A stretch of 25,678 nt of DNA from a virus, in IMG/VR virus record IMGVR_UViG_3300008119_000104, positions 1 through 25,678 of that record. One strand, 5' to 3'. The first letter of the stretch is position 1; every line of letters starts with the position of its first letter. The notes beneath the pieces were generated by a model. The model was not told where the DNA came from, did no database searches, and saw nothing but the letters and a program-made list of their open reading frames with translations. Made by a program: the position numbers and the translations under genes. This document shows, piece by piece, positions 12,534-18,854 of this stretch.

Positions 12534-12893
12534 ATGGGAGCACGTTGTAATTTCGTATTTAAACAATCAGAGGATATGGCTGTATGTTTATATAGCCACT
12601 GGGACGAAAGCCATATGTATGAACTGCTGGCAGCAGCGCTTGGACATGCAATGCCACGTATTGAAATGGGTGATATCCCATATGCAACCCGCATGGCTAT
12701 TAGTTATATTATCAAAGACCAGATACTGGAAGAGACTGGATTTGGCATTACAGCCATGGACCCGTCAGACCAAGGATTCTTGGACCATCCAATCACCATT
12801 GATTTCACTGATATGACAGTTGGTGAGGGTGAGGCCTGGCATTCCATTAATGATTTTATTAACTACAATCTTGTGACGACGGTCACTAAATAA
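12534..12893 (+). CDS. Conserved actinophage-type hypothetical protein, 119 aa
   Basis: Starts immediately after the upstream stop. The 119-residue product begins MGARCNFVFKQSEDMAVCLYSHW and contains PYATRMAISYII and TGFGI, a pattern I recognise from conserved proteins of unknown function in actinobacteriophages. Length appears complete. It closes the operon; a strong terminator follows at 12924. Confidence 0.8.
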   Translation: MGARCNFVFKQSEDMAVCLYSHWDESHMYELLAAALGHAMPRIEMGDIPYATRMAISYIIKDQILEETGFGITAMDPSDQGFLDHPITIDFTDMTVGEGEAWHSINDFINYNLVTTVTK

Positions 12894-12923
12894 GCGGAGG
12901 TTGGGTCCCTTCGCTGCAAATAA

Positions 12924-12970
12924 GGGAGGCAGGTCTGACTGTCTACGGACTTGCCTCCCACATCTTTTTT
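12924..12970 (+). terminator. Intrinsic terminator
   Basis: GGGAGGCA (12924-12931) and TGCCTCCC (12952-12959) form an 8-bp stem, extended by GTC/GAC-type pairing inside, followed by ACATC and seven T (12964-12970). A textbook Rho-independent terminator closing the 11119-12893 operon. Confidence 0.85.
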
Positions 12971-12989
12971 TGATAGAATGAGGAGAACT

Positions 12990-13223
12990 ATGCGTATATC
13001 TAAAGCAATTACACCTGAAGAACGGGTAGCAAAGCGTATCAAGGTTATTGTAGAAGACCTTGACCTTGACCTTGAGCAGGCTGGAATAATGCTTGCTAGA
13101 GTTTTGCCACACTTGACTTTCACACGCTTACAGGCTATAATGGAAGTTGCTAATGACGAGAAGCATTTGATAATGAACCCTCAAGAGCGTAAAGAAAGGT
13201 GGAGACAAATTGGATTATTCTAA
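12990..13223 (+). CDS. Hypothetical helical protein, 77 aa
   Basis: ATG at 12990 is chosen because AGGAG lies 4 nt before it; ATG 12978 in the same frame has no such site. The 77-residue product (MRISKAITPEERVAKRIKVIVEDLDLDL...) is helical and charged, with an N-terminal half like a small DNA-binding or scaffold helix bundle, but no defined domain. It overlaps the next gene by 14 bases. Confidence 0.7.
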   Translation: MRISKAITPEERVAKRIKVIVEDLDLDLEQAGIMLARVLPHLTFTRLQAIMEVANDEKHLIMNPQERKERWRQIGLF

Positions 13224-13536
13224 AGTAGCAGGTATTCTTAGATACCTCAATGACAATTCGTTAGAATTAGTAGATATGGAGTTTCTGCCATCAGATTTCT
13301 TTATTGAGTTTAGAGAAGGTCTTGACCTCGCTTTGTTTGTTGATGGTGGTTGGGCTAAACTAACTCCAGAAGGCAAGAAGGTTCTAGAGTCTATCTGGGA
13401 AGTTTTGTGTATTGTTAGAAAACTAGACCCCAAGGTAGCCTATGATACTCCTCTAGAATTTTTCAAAGCGCAAGCACAAGACGCAGAAGTAATTCCAATA
13501 GATACTAAACGAAAGAAATCTAAAAAGAAGAAATAA
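13210..13536 (+). CDS. Hypothetical protein with basic tail, 108 aa, TTG start
   Basis: The best start is TTG at 13210, with AAAGGTGGAG 5 nt upstream inside the previous gene. The 108-residue product ends in a KRKKSKKKK tail, which suggests contact with nucleic acid or another acidic partner. No domain recognised. A hairpin terminator follows. Confidence 0.75.
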   Translation: MDYSKVAGILRYLNDNSLELVDMEFLPSDFFIEFREGLDLALFVDGGWAKLTPEGKKVLESIWEVLCIVRKLDPKVAYDTPLEFFKAQAQDAEVIPIDTKRKKSKKKK

Positions 13537-13540
13537 TATT

Positions 13541-13566
13541 TTCCGCCTACGGGCGGGAAATTTTTC
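13541..13566 (+). terminator. Intrinsic terminator
   Basis: TTCCGCC-TACG-GGCGGGAA with a stable UACG-type loop, followed by ATTTTT, 4 nt after the last stop of the rightward array. Marks the boundary to the AT-rich right part. Confidence 0.75.
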
Positions 13567-13670
13567 GAAGTATTTTTGTAGAGATTAGATTACGAACCAT
13601 TATATTTTTTCCCAGAAAATAGATTACGAAGCCCTATCTGTAAGCCCAGGGGATATGGTAAACTAGATCT

Positions 13671-13943
13671 ATGAACTTTGAAACCAAGTGTGATATATTA
13701 GGGCAATTCTGGTTTGAATTTAGAGATGATGAGAAACTAAAAGACTTTATCGAATACAATGATATTGGTTTACCACTAGCATGGTTTATATCTACAGGTG
13801 TTGTTACATCTACCCCCATGGCAGAAGACTATGTTGACGAAACCTTTGATCTCTTTATATCAGCACTTGAGGTATCTGAAAACGAGGTAGATCAATTTAC
13901 AAACCTTAATGATCTATTAGCCTATATCGAGGATAGATCATAA
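13671..13943 (+). CDS. Hypothetical acidic protein, 90 aa, leaderless
   Basis: ATG lies exactly 6 nt after TAAACT (13659-13664), which is preceded by TGG as in an extended -10. No Shine-Dalgarno is present. The 90-residue acidic product (MNFETKCDILGQFWFEFRDDEK...) has a compact alpha/beta look. It resembles small phage proteins with a WxxFxDDxxLxxFxxYxD pattern. Function unknown. Confidence 0.75.
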   Translation: MNFETKCDILGQFWFEFRDDEKLKDFIEYNDIGLPLAWFISTGVVTSTPMAEDYVDETFDLFISALEVSENEVDQFTNLNDLLAYIEDRS

Positions 13944-13965
13944 CAAACCATCATATTATCAAACC

Positions 13966-13991
13966 ATTATAAATGGTGTTATGATTATATT
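13966..13991 (+). promoter_or_regulatory. Inverted repeat at leaderless promoter
   Basis: ACCATT-ATA-AATGGT (about 13963-13977) is a perfect inverted repeat directly upstream of TATGAT (13980-13985), 6 nt before the ATG at 13992. AAACCA and TGGTTT units recur through 13940-14420. Placement fits an operator. Confidence 0.45.
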
Positions 13992-14204
13992 ATGCCAAGA
14001 AATTTCTATAGATTGAATAATCCAAGAGCAGCAAAGAATGATGATATAGGTTTGACTAATGCTTTTGTATCCTTTACTCATACTATAGGTTTGGGTAGAT
14101 TCTTTTCCTTTATCCCGCCGCTTTTTGGCGGGCATCAAGAGCGGCCCATTTCAGGCGGGGATCAAAAAGAATACAAACCCCATCATAAAGATCTCTATAA
14201 GTAG
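13992..14204 (+). CDS. Possible leaderless gene, 70 aa
   Basis: The ATG is 6 nt after TATGAT, the same rule as the better supported genes nearby. The 70-residue product is basic and low in complexity at the end. Its DNA contains an inverted repeat CCCGCC...GGCGGG (14113-14131) more typical of non-coding sequence. I keep it as a tentative gene. Confidence 0.4.
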   Translation: MPRNFYRLNNPRAAKNDDIGLTNAFVSFTHTIGLGRFFSFIPPLFGGHQERPISGGDQKEYKPHHKDLYK

Positions 14205-14563
14205 ACAACAAACCATATTTCCTGGTTTTCTGGTTTTTTAAAACATTTTCAAACCTTTTAAAACATATTACGAACTTATTGGATTTTTTCCAGAATTTTG
14301 GGCAAAAAAAGATTACGAACCCTATTGACAAACCCCCATATCTAGGATATAATGCCCAAACCAGGATATAATGGTTTGACAATATCGGGCATATATGGTA
14401 TAGGGTTTGATGGTTTGTGGTTTGATATGTCTCTTTTTCCCGCCGCACATTACGAGCCGCCCTCTATAAAATGGTCCATCCACCACTATACTCCACTTTA
14501 CTCCACTTTAACCCTATCTAAAAATACAATCAGTAAGACATTATTATGGTGTATAATGAATAT
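14205..14563 (+). other. Gene-free region with strong tandem promoters
   Basis: No frame here has a plausible start. It contains TTACGAA motifs (14269, 14313), a perfect consensus promoter (14325-14353), a second promoter TTGACA-N17-TATAGG (14376-14404) and a hairpin. The hairpin has GCCC/GGGC outer arms (14354-14357, 14387-14390) and AAACCA/TGGTTT inner arms (14358-14363, 14372-14377). Many TGGTTT units follow. The region could produce a small RNA or a long 5' region. Confidence 0.5.
14313..14353 (+). promoter_or_regulatory. Perfect consensus promoter TTGACA-N17-TATAAT
   Basis: TTACGAA (14313-14319), TTGACA (14325-14330), 17 nt containing CCCCC, TATAAT (14348-14353). No coding start is available downstream within 200 nt, so the product is probably non-coding or regulatory. 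Confidence 0.75.
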
Positions 14564-15241
14564 ATGAACGCAGAAAATAGTTTTGTAGGCATGAAAAAAG
14601 AAGGTCATTATGACTTTTCAGAAATAAAACAAAACAATGATGCCCTAATCATACATGGCAAAAGCGTAGGACAAAACCCAGAATCCTTTGATAGGTCTGA
14701 ATCCTACAAGCAAAACTTTGAAAAGATGGGTAATGGAGTAGAAAATGTCAAGGTAATAGAAAACTTTCTATCAGAGAAAGAATGTCAGATATTAATTGAC
14801 CTCATTAATAGATTTGGCAAAGCAGAAGAGTTACCAGTTCAATGGGATGCTGATCTAAACCCAACTATCGTAAGAAAGACCTATTCAAACCTAAGAATAG
14901 CAGACAAGTATGTGCCTATGGTCCAAGAACTACTAGAAAAAGAATATGGATTTCCAGTAAAAAATAAAAGTGCATTCTTCGCAAGGTGGGATGCTGGGGA
15001 TAAACTAGAACTTCATGTTGATGATTTAGGACCAACCAACACCAACCACATGGCTACATTAATATATTTAAATGACGATTATGAAGGCGGGGAGATAGAT
15101 TTCCCAACCCATAAATTATCTCATAAACCAAAGACTGGAGACCTAATAATGTTTCCAGGAAATATGCATTATGCACATGAGGTCAAAACCATCATATCTG
15201 GTGTGAGATGGACTGTTCCTATGTGGTTTGAATTTGTATAA
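14564..15241 (+). CDS. 2OG-Fe(II) oxygenase, prolyl-4-hydroxylase type, 225 aa
   Basis: The frame is open from 14546, but ATG 14564 lies 6 nt after TATAAT (14552-14557) and is the leaderless start. The C-terminal half is a double-stranded beta-helix oxygenase: HVD (H151, D153 in ELHVDDLG), the distal His in MHYAHEV (H205) and the 2-oxoglutarate-binding Arg in SGVRW (R215), with YLNDDYEGGEIDFP and PGNMHYAHEV typical of P4H-like phage and bacterial enzymes. The triad is complete, so it should hydroxylate a protein or small molecule using O2 and 2-oxoglutarate. The substrate is unknown. The second half of the fusion at 16750 is a clear paralogue over its whole length. Confidence 0.88.
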   Translation: MNAENSFVGMKKEGHYDFSEIKQNNDALIIHGKSVGQNPESFDRSESYKQNFEKMGNGVENVKVIENFLSEKECQILIDLINRFGKAEELPVQWDADLNPTIVRKTYSNLRIADKYVPMVQELLEKEYGFPVKNKSAFFARWDAGDKLELHVDDLGPTNTNHMATLIYLNDDYEGGEIDFPTHKLSHKPKTGDLIMFPGNMHYAHEVKTIISGVRWTVPMWFEFV

Positions 15242-15269
15242 CATTTAACAAATAACTTCTTATAAACAA

Positions 15270-15605
15270 TCAAGAGTAATTTTTGGCGGGATTATGAAGA
15301 TCCTTTATAGCCCTATTGACCAAACCAATTATCTTCTTCTTGGATATCTTACTAGCATCAAATGTCTCCGTATATCCCCCATAGGGCATATCTTCCTTAT
15401 GTAGGTAATAGCCGTATTTATCTCTTAGTGTTTGTAGTACTGTAGATTCTACTCTTCTACATCCCCGCCGATCTTGAAAATACCAATATGCCACTAATTC
15501 CCATCCCTTGGTCCTATGCTGGCGAAACCTTTTACCTGTGATATCCCCCACACCTACCTTGATGGCATGATATTTTTGGTGATAAATCACATATAGTATG
15601 GACAT
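15270..15605 (-). CDS. GIY-YIG-like (T5orf172/Mug113-type) protein, 111 aa
   Basis: The frame is open from 15650, but ATG 15605 (MSILYVIYHQKYHAIKVGV) lies 6 nt after a minus-strand TATAAT, the local leaderless rule. The product has LYVIYH, KVGVG...KRFRQHRTKGWELV, VESTVLQTLRDKYG and MPYGGYTETF. These match the degenerate GIY-YIG nuclease-like family seen in actinobacteria (Y-V-I ... K-V-G-x-G ... R ... H ... W ... E). It might cut DNA or be a homing-like remnant; the catalytic Glu may be in VES. It is convergent with the oxygenase gene (29 bp between ends) and divergent from the gene at 15631. Confidence 0.7.
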   Translation of the reverse strand: MSILYVIYHQKYHAIKVGVGDITGKRFRQHRTKGWELVAYWYFQDRRGCRRVESTVLQTLRDKYGYYLHKEDMPYGGYTETFDASKISKKKIIGLVNRAIKDLHNPAKNYS

Positions 15606-15611
15606 AAAAGT

Positions 15612-15621
15612 ATTATATAAT
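15612..15621. promoter_or_regulatory. Palindromic bidirectional -10 element
   Basis: ATTATATAAT is a perfect palindrome that gives TATAAT on both strands (plus 15616-15621, minus 15612-15617). Leftward ATG is 6 nt and rightward ATG 9 nt from the respective -10. Both genes would have no or almost no leader. Confidence 0.65.
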
Positions 15622-15630
15622 GGGTTTGCC

Positions 15631-15783
15631 ATGTTATCTCGTGAGTCCAAGATAGATTCTATTGTTGATATTATTCATGATCAACTTAAAGGAAAGCACA
15701 AAGATAGGTTGGCTAAAGAATTGGCAGAAGAAATATTAGATGCCATAGAAGATGAAAGTCCCACTTGGTATGAACATGGATAA
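15631..15783 (+). CDS. Hypothetical helical protein, 50 aa
   Basis: The frame starts at 15598, but that ATG lies upstream of the -10. ATG 15631 (MLSRESKIDSIVDIIHDQL) is 9 nt after TATAAT. The 50-residue product is helical and charged, with a KHKDRLAKELAEEILDAIE segment that occurs in small phage proteins of unknown role. It overlaps the zinc-ribbon gene at 15776 by 8 bases. Confidence 0.7.
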   Translation: MLSRESKIDSIVDIIHDQLKGKHKDRLAKELAEEILDAIEDESPTWYEHG

Positions 15784-15886
15784 AGAACAAATAAAATATC
15801 TTTGCTATAGTTGCGGTGTTATATTTATGATAGACATTGATGTAAAGGACAAATGGGAACATTGTCCAACATGCTATAATAAATAA
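15776..15886 (+). CDS. Mini zinc-ribbon protein, 36 aa
   Basis: The 36-residue product has CYSCG and CPTC pairs about 18 residues apart, a small zinc ribbon. It begins inside the previous gene, and its own last codons contain TATAAT (15875-15880), the -10 of the next gene. Role unknown. Confidence 0.65.
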   Translation: MDKEQIKYLCYSCGVIFMIDIDVKDKWEHCPTCYNK

Positions 15887-16006
15887 ATGGAACCAACAAA
15901 ATGCTATTACTGTGATGAGCAAGCAAAATATACTCAGCCAGGTAAAACCACAGGCAAGATTATTGATGTCTGTGAAAAGCATTTTACATTCAAGCATTGG
16001 GGATAG
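15887..16006 (+). CDS. Mini zinc-binding protein, 39 aa
   Basis: ATG abuts the previous stop and lies 6 nt after TATAAT. The 39-residue product has CYYC at 6-9 and CEKH at 29-32, a CxxC...CxxH zinc site like that in the 58-residue protein at 21210. No other domain. Confidence 0.65.
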   Translation: MEPTKCYYCDEQAKYTQPGKTTGKIIDVCEKHFTFKHWG

Positions 16007-16014
16007 GAGATAAT

Positions 16015-16110
16015 ATGAATACGGAAGAATGGTCAAGAGAGACTAAGCAGAAGATTATTATATCTGCTATGGTTATTCTGGCAGCATTAGTATTCTTTGC
16101 CCTTATCTAA
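16015..16110 (+). CDS. Single-pass membrane mini-protein, 31 aa
   Basis: GGATAGGAGATAAT gives a strong ribosome site. Residues 14-31 form one membrane helix after a charged N terminus (MNTEEWSRETKQK). The stop overlaps the next ATG by one base. Function unknown. Confidence 0.6.
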   Translation: MNTEEWSRETKQKIIISAMVILAALVFFALI

Positions 16111-16265
16111 TGAAACAGTCTAACGACAATAAGTCAGAAACTCAGCGTAAGAGGGCTGAGAAAAACAAGAATCGTATATCTGACAAACCACATCTATCTA
16201 AGCATGAAAGATGGGAATTGAGAGAAAGATTACGAATAATATCTGAAAGCCTATCAAAATTTTAA
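16110..16265 (+). CDS. Basic helical mini-protein, 51 aa
   Basis: Coupled to the preceding gene by TAATG. The 51-residue product is rich in Lys, Arg and Ser, with HLSKHERWELRERLRIISESLSKF at the end, and may bind nucleic acid. Not recognised. Confidence 0.6.
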   Translation: MKQSNDNKSETQRKRAEKNKNRISDKPHLSKHERWELRERLRIISESLSKF

Positions 16266-16266
16266 A

Positions 16267-16398
16267 ATGGCTGTAAAATGTGCGATTGTGCATTTACATC
16301 AAATATTTGTTAAATCAGAGATTATTGAGGTTGATGGCATAACTCATATTAGATATTCTTGTTCAAGATGTGGGTGGGAAAGGCAACAGGCAGCATAG
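16267..16398 (+). CDS. Mini zinc-ribbon-like protein, 43 aa
   Basis: One base separates it from the previous stop. Motifs are C at 5 and H at 9, then CSRCGWE near residues 32-36. The GITHIRYSCSRCGWE phrase is typical of small zinc-ribbon phage proteins of unknown role. Confidence 0.6.
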   Translation: MAVKCAIVHLHQIFVKSEIIEVDGITHIRYSCSRCGWERQQAA

Positions 16399-16483
16399 AT
16401 AATATTTAACCATATTGACCGTAGGGGTCATTGAGAGGTTATTTATTTCTATTTTCCGCCGAACTTTAAGACAATTAGTAGTG

Positions 16484-16531
16484 TATAATTAAAAGATGGA
16501 TAGGGGCTATATTGTCAGAAGAACATACTAA
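16484..16531 (+). promoter_or_regulatory. Leaderless promoter with 11-codon upstream ORF
   Basis: TATAAT (16484-16489) is followed after 6 nt by ATG 16496, which opens an 11-codon frame (MDRGYIVRRTY) ending at 16531. It overlaps, in another frame, the TTG start of the 85-residue gene at 16512. Ribosomes loading at the mRNA end would translate the mini-ORF first. Confidence 0.5.
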
Positions 16532-16769
16532 AAAAAGAAAGTTATTGGATGGCTCTGAAGTAAACGATTACGATCATCCCATTGATTTAATTTTGCATAC
16601 CAAGGCTCCAGGAAAATGGAAAGTAATTGATATGGAGACAGGTCAGGAATATATAGGGTCTGAAATAACACACCCAACTTTTGGTGAGATTTTACGCACC
16701 AAAGTAAATAATGGTAAAATAGGATCTTGGCATAAGACGAAAAGGAAAGATGGATCTAATGTTGAATAA
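16512..16769 (+). CDS. Hypothetical protein, 85 aa, TTG start
   Basis: The longest supported start is TTG at 16512, with GGATAGGGG 6 nt before it. No ATG exists early in the frame. The 85-residue product has GKWKVIDMETGQEYIG and HPTFGEILRTKVNNGKIGSWHKTK, which look like a small beta-rich phage protein. Its end overlaps the fusion oxygenase by 20 bases, so the two are co-translated. Function unknown. Confidence 0.7.
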   Translation: MSEEHTKKRKLLDGSEVNDYDHPIDLILHTKAPGKWKVIDMETGQEYIGSEITHPTFGEILRTKVNNGKIGSWHKTKRKDGSNVE

Positions 16770-18216
16770 ACCAATAACATTCCACTGGATGTGGAGAAGA
16801 CACTGGCAGATAAGTGATAGTATTGAGAATCTAGATCTTGATGGAATTCTCCGTATGGCACAAGAGTTGGATGGTGCAAATGTTAAATCTGTTTTGCTTC
16901 CGTATGGTCCAGGAGGCATAGACTTTTCCTTAGTTATAAAAGATGCATTAGAAAAAACAAATCAGTTAATTATGACAATTGCTTTACCTGCATATGGGGT
17001 AAGCCCAGATTATGCTGCTAAGATTTTAGAAACATTGAATCGTTTTGCTCCTGGACGAATTGGAGTAAATCTTGTCGCTGGAAGATGGGGTGACGAAGGT
17101 AATGGCCCTAGCGAAAAACTAGTCATAGATCATTACATGCATGATCCATCACTCATTGATACTCTTGAAAAAAGAGTAGCAATATCAGAAGTTTGGATGG
17201 ATAAAGTTATGGCGTTAATGAAAAATCATAAACATAAAACTCATATGGCCGTAGTTGGTTCTTCAGATACAACAATTAGAATAGCAAATAAGCATTGCGA
17301 ATATATATATATAGACGACAATCTTTTACGTAGACCTGAGCAGTATGCAAAAATAACTTATCCAAAACCAATTCTTATTGTAGATCCATTAATAATTGAA
17401 AAACCAGAAGACGTTAACAATGTTGTTTATGATGATAATGCACCACCAAGAAAACAATTTCATCATATTGTGGGTACACATAATGAAGTTGTTGCTGCAA
17501 TTAAAAATATTGCAGAAAAATTTGACATCTATGATTTTATGATACATACAGATCAAAAAGACATTAGTAAGTTGTTAAAATTAGTAAAGGAGTTTGACAA
17601 AATGCCATCTGATAATAAGGGTGAAATGGAACATTTTGATATATCAAATGATGATAGAAGGCCTGAAGGGTCAACGCTTCATCACGAGGTATTTGAAAGA
17701 ATTGGAATTAAGGAAAATAATTTAAAGGTTTTCAGTAATTTTATATCTCCAGAAGAATGCAGGGCTATTATACAAAGTATTAAAGATGTAAATCCATCAT
17801 CAGAAAAGCCAGTGCAATTTAGCCCAGATGGGGATCCTCTAACCTTTAGAAAAGATTGGGATATTAATCCATATATTGATAAATATAAAAATATTGTTAA
17901 TGGTGTTATAGAAGCAGAATATCCTATTAGGGTATTAGTGAGAAGTGCAAAAATTGCAGAGTGGACAAAAAACGATGTATATGATTTGCATATTAATGAT
18001 TTAGGTATAAATGATTTTAATAATATGTCTGCAACTATATATCTTAATGATGATTTTGAAGGGGGAGAATATCACTTCCCTGCTCAAAATAAAACCTTCA
18101 GGCCAAAGGTCGGAGATTTAATTATTTTCCCAGGTAACATGTATTATAATCATATAATTAGTAGAATAACTTCAGGATCAAGATATACTATTCCTTTGTG
18201 GTATACATTTATTTAA
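16750..18216 (+). CDS. LLM-type flavin monooxygenase-like / 2OG-Fe(II) oxygenase fusion, 488 aa
   Basis: The N-terminal part (about 8-285) looks like a luciferase-like / alkanesulfonate-monooxygenase (SsuD-type) TIM barrel: DGILRMAQELDGANVKSVLLPYG, SPDYAAKILETLNRF and GRIGVNLVAGRWGDEGN. It is shorter than the about 380 residues of SsuD. The C-terminal part (about 300-488) is a P4H-type 2OG oxygenase, paralogous to the 225-residue enzyme at 14564: ISPEECRAI, YLNDDFEGGEYHFP, PGNMYYNHI (H468) and SGSR (R478). The proximal iron motif reads HIN (H414-I-N416) where the paralogue has HVD, so the acidic ligand is replaced by Asn. The enzyme may thus bind iron differently, use another chemistry, or be inactive in that half. 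The start overlaps the preceding gene; ATG 16759 is an alternative. Both halves would need FMN, O2 and 2-oxoglutarate. Substrate unknown. Confidence 0.85.
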   Translation: MDLMLNKPITFHWMWRRHWQISDSIENLDLDGILRMAQELDGANVKSVLLPYGPGGIDFSLVIKDALEKTNQLIMTIALPAYGVSPDYAAKILETLNRFAPGRIGVNLVAGRWGDEGNGPSEKLVIDHYMHDPSLIDTLEKRVAISEVWMDKVMALMKNHKHKTHMAVVGSSDTTIRIANKHCEYIYIDDNLLRRPEQYAKITYPKPILIVDPLIIEKPEDVNNVVYDDNAPPRKQFHHIVGTHNEVVAAIKNIAEKFDIYDFMIHTDQKDISKLLKLVKEFDKMPSDNKGEMEHFDISNDDRRPEGSTLHHEVFERIGIKENNLKVFSNFISPEECRAIIQSIKDVNPSSEKPVQFSPDGDPLTFRKDWDINPYIDKYKNIVNGVIEAEYPIRVLVRSAKIAEWTKNDVYDLHINDLGINDFNNMSATIYLNDDFEGGEYHFPAQNKTFRPKVGDLIIFPGNMYYNHIISRITSGSRYTIPLWYTFI

Positions 18217-18223
18217 AAGTAAG

Positions 18224-18379
18224 ATGACAATAAAAGATAGAATAGATAATATATTGTTCAAAATTGGACAAGAAATAAAGATACACAAAATCAATTCTGA
18301 TAATACTATTATTGAAATAGACTATGATAAATATTCTGATGAAATTTTAAAACTTTTTGAAGAATATAAGGGTGTCTAA
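18224..18379 (+). CDS. Hypothetical protein, 51 aa
   Basis: Starts 8 nt after the fusion gene with AAAAGTAAG as weak leader. The 51-residue product is Lys/Ile/Asp-rich with helix-strand-strand-helix pattern (MTIKDRIDNILFKIG...). Not recognised; supported by an intact frame and tight packing between genes. Confidence 0.6.
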   Translation: MTIKDRIDNILFKIGQEIKIHKINSDNTIIEIDYDKYSDEILKLFEEYKGV

Positions 18380-18380
18380 C

Positions 18381-18409
18381 TTTACAATTTTGTCAGTTTA
18401 GTGTATACT
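18381..18409 (+). promoter_or_regulatory. Leaderless promoter TTTACA-N17-TATACT
   Basis: TTTACA (18381-18386), 17 nt, TATACT (18404-18409), then 6 nt to ATG 18416. A TTGTCA lies within the spacer but only 8 nt from the -10, so it does not belong to the N11 class. Confidence 0.75.
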
Positions 18410-18415
18410 AAAAGT

Positions 18416-18523
18416 ATGAATGGAAAAGTTGTTATTTGTCCTGTGTGCAAAAAAGAAACTGAAGTACGTTGGGGTATATTTGCACATGATACACTGAATA
18501 GGCACATGAAGGAACATAAATGA
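18416..18523 (+). CDS. Mini C2H2-type zinc-finger protein, 35 aa, leaderless
   Basis: The 35-residue product has CPVCKKE (8-11) and HDTLNRHMKEH with His residues about 24, 30 and 34. This is a C2H2-like finger where CxxC is followed by HxxxH. It starts exactly 6 nt after the -10 and ends in an ATGA overlap with the next gene. Such small fingers may regulate transcription or bind host proteins; the target is unknown. Confidence 0.75.
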   Translation: MNGKVVICPVCKKETEVRWGIFAHDTLNRHMKEHK

Positions 18524-18684
18524 AAGAATATAAATTTGATGATTTGGACAATGATGGTTATGAAATTGTCATTCCTAAAGAGGTAGTCAAGAACATACTT
18601 ATACATCATTATGCTAAAACATTTTACTGGACAGTTGGATTGTTTTCATTTATCGTTGGATTTTTGACAGGAGTAATTGTATGA
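18520..18684 (+). CDS. Membrane mini-protein, 54 aa
   Basis: ATGA overlap with the zinc-finger gene. An acidic N-terminal half (MKEYKFDDLDNDGYEIVIPKEV) is followed by one membrane helix (about 36-54, TFYWTVGLFSFIVGFLTGV). Probably N-terminus in the cytoplasm. It ends in another 4-bp ATGA overlap. Function unknown. Confidence 0.7.
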   Translation: MKEYKFDDLDNDGYEIVIPKEVVKNILIHHYAKTFYWTVGLFSFIVGFLTGVIV

Positions 18685-18854
18685 GCAGACAACCAGTAGA
18701 ATTTTTAGAACTAGAAGAGTCAGTTGTTGTTACTCTTAAAACTAAATGTCCAGAAAAATATTTATTGGTAGATAGACAAACTGGAGATGTATTTGTTGCT
18801 AAAGAAACTGGAGAATGGGAGTTAGTTCGTGGGGGGCCACACAGACATGTATGA
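18681..18854 (+). CDS. Hypothetical protein, 57 aa
   Basis: Starts in an ATGA overlap. The 57-residue product contains CPEKYLLVDRQTGDVFVAKE and TGEWELVR. The pattern of short strands ending in 'VDxxTGxxxxxxxxGxW' is frequent in small phage proteins and suggests a beta hairpin domain. No function assigned. Confidence 0.7.
   Translation: MSRQPVEFLELEESVVVTLKTKCPEKYLLVDRQTGDVFVAKETGEWELVRGGPHRHV

Noticed and set aside
14110-14448. 112-residue leftward frame
   Set aside because: Shadow across promoters and inverted repeats with no ribosome site.
14352-14567. 71-residue rightward frame beginning at the -10 box
   Set aside because: Its ATG overlaps TATAAT and would not be in the transcript; codons look random.
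18391-18409. TTGTCA near TATACT as a member of the N11 promoter class
   Set aside because: Spacing is 8 nt, and a proper TTTACA-N17-TATACT promoter explains the site.
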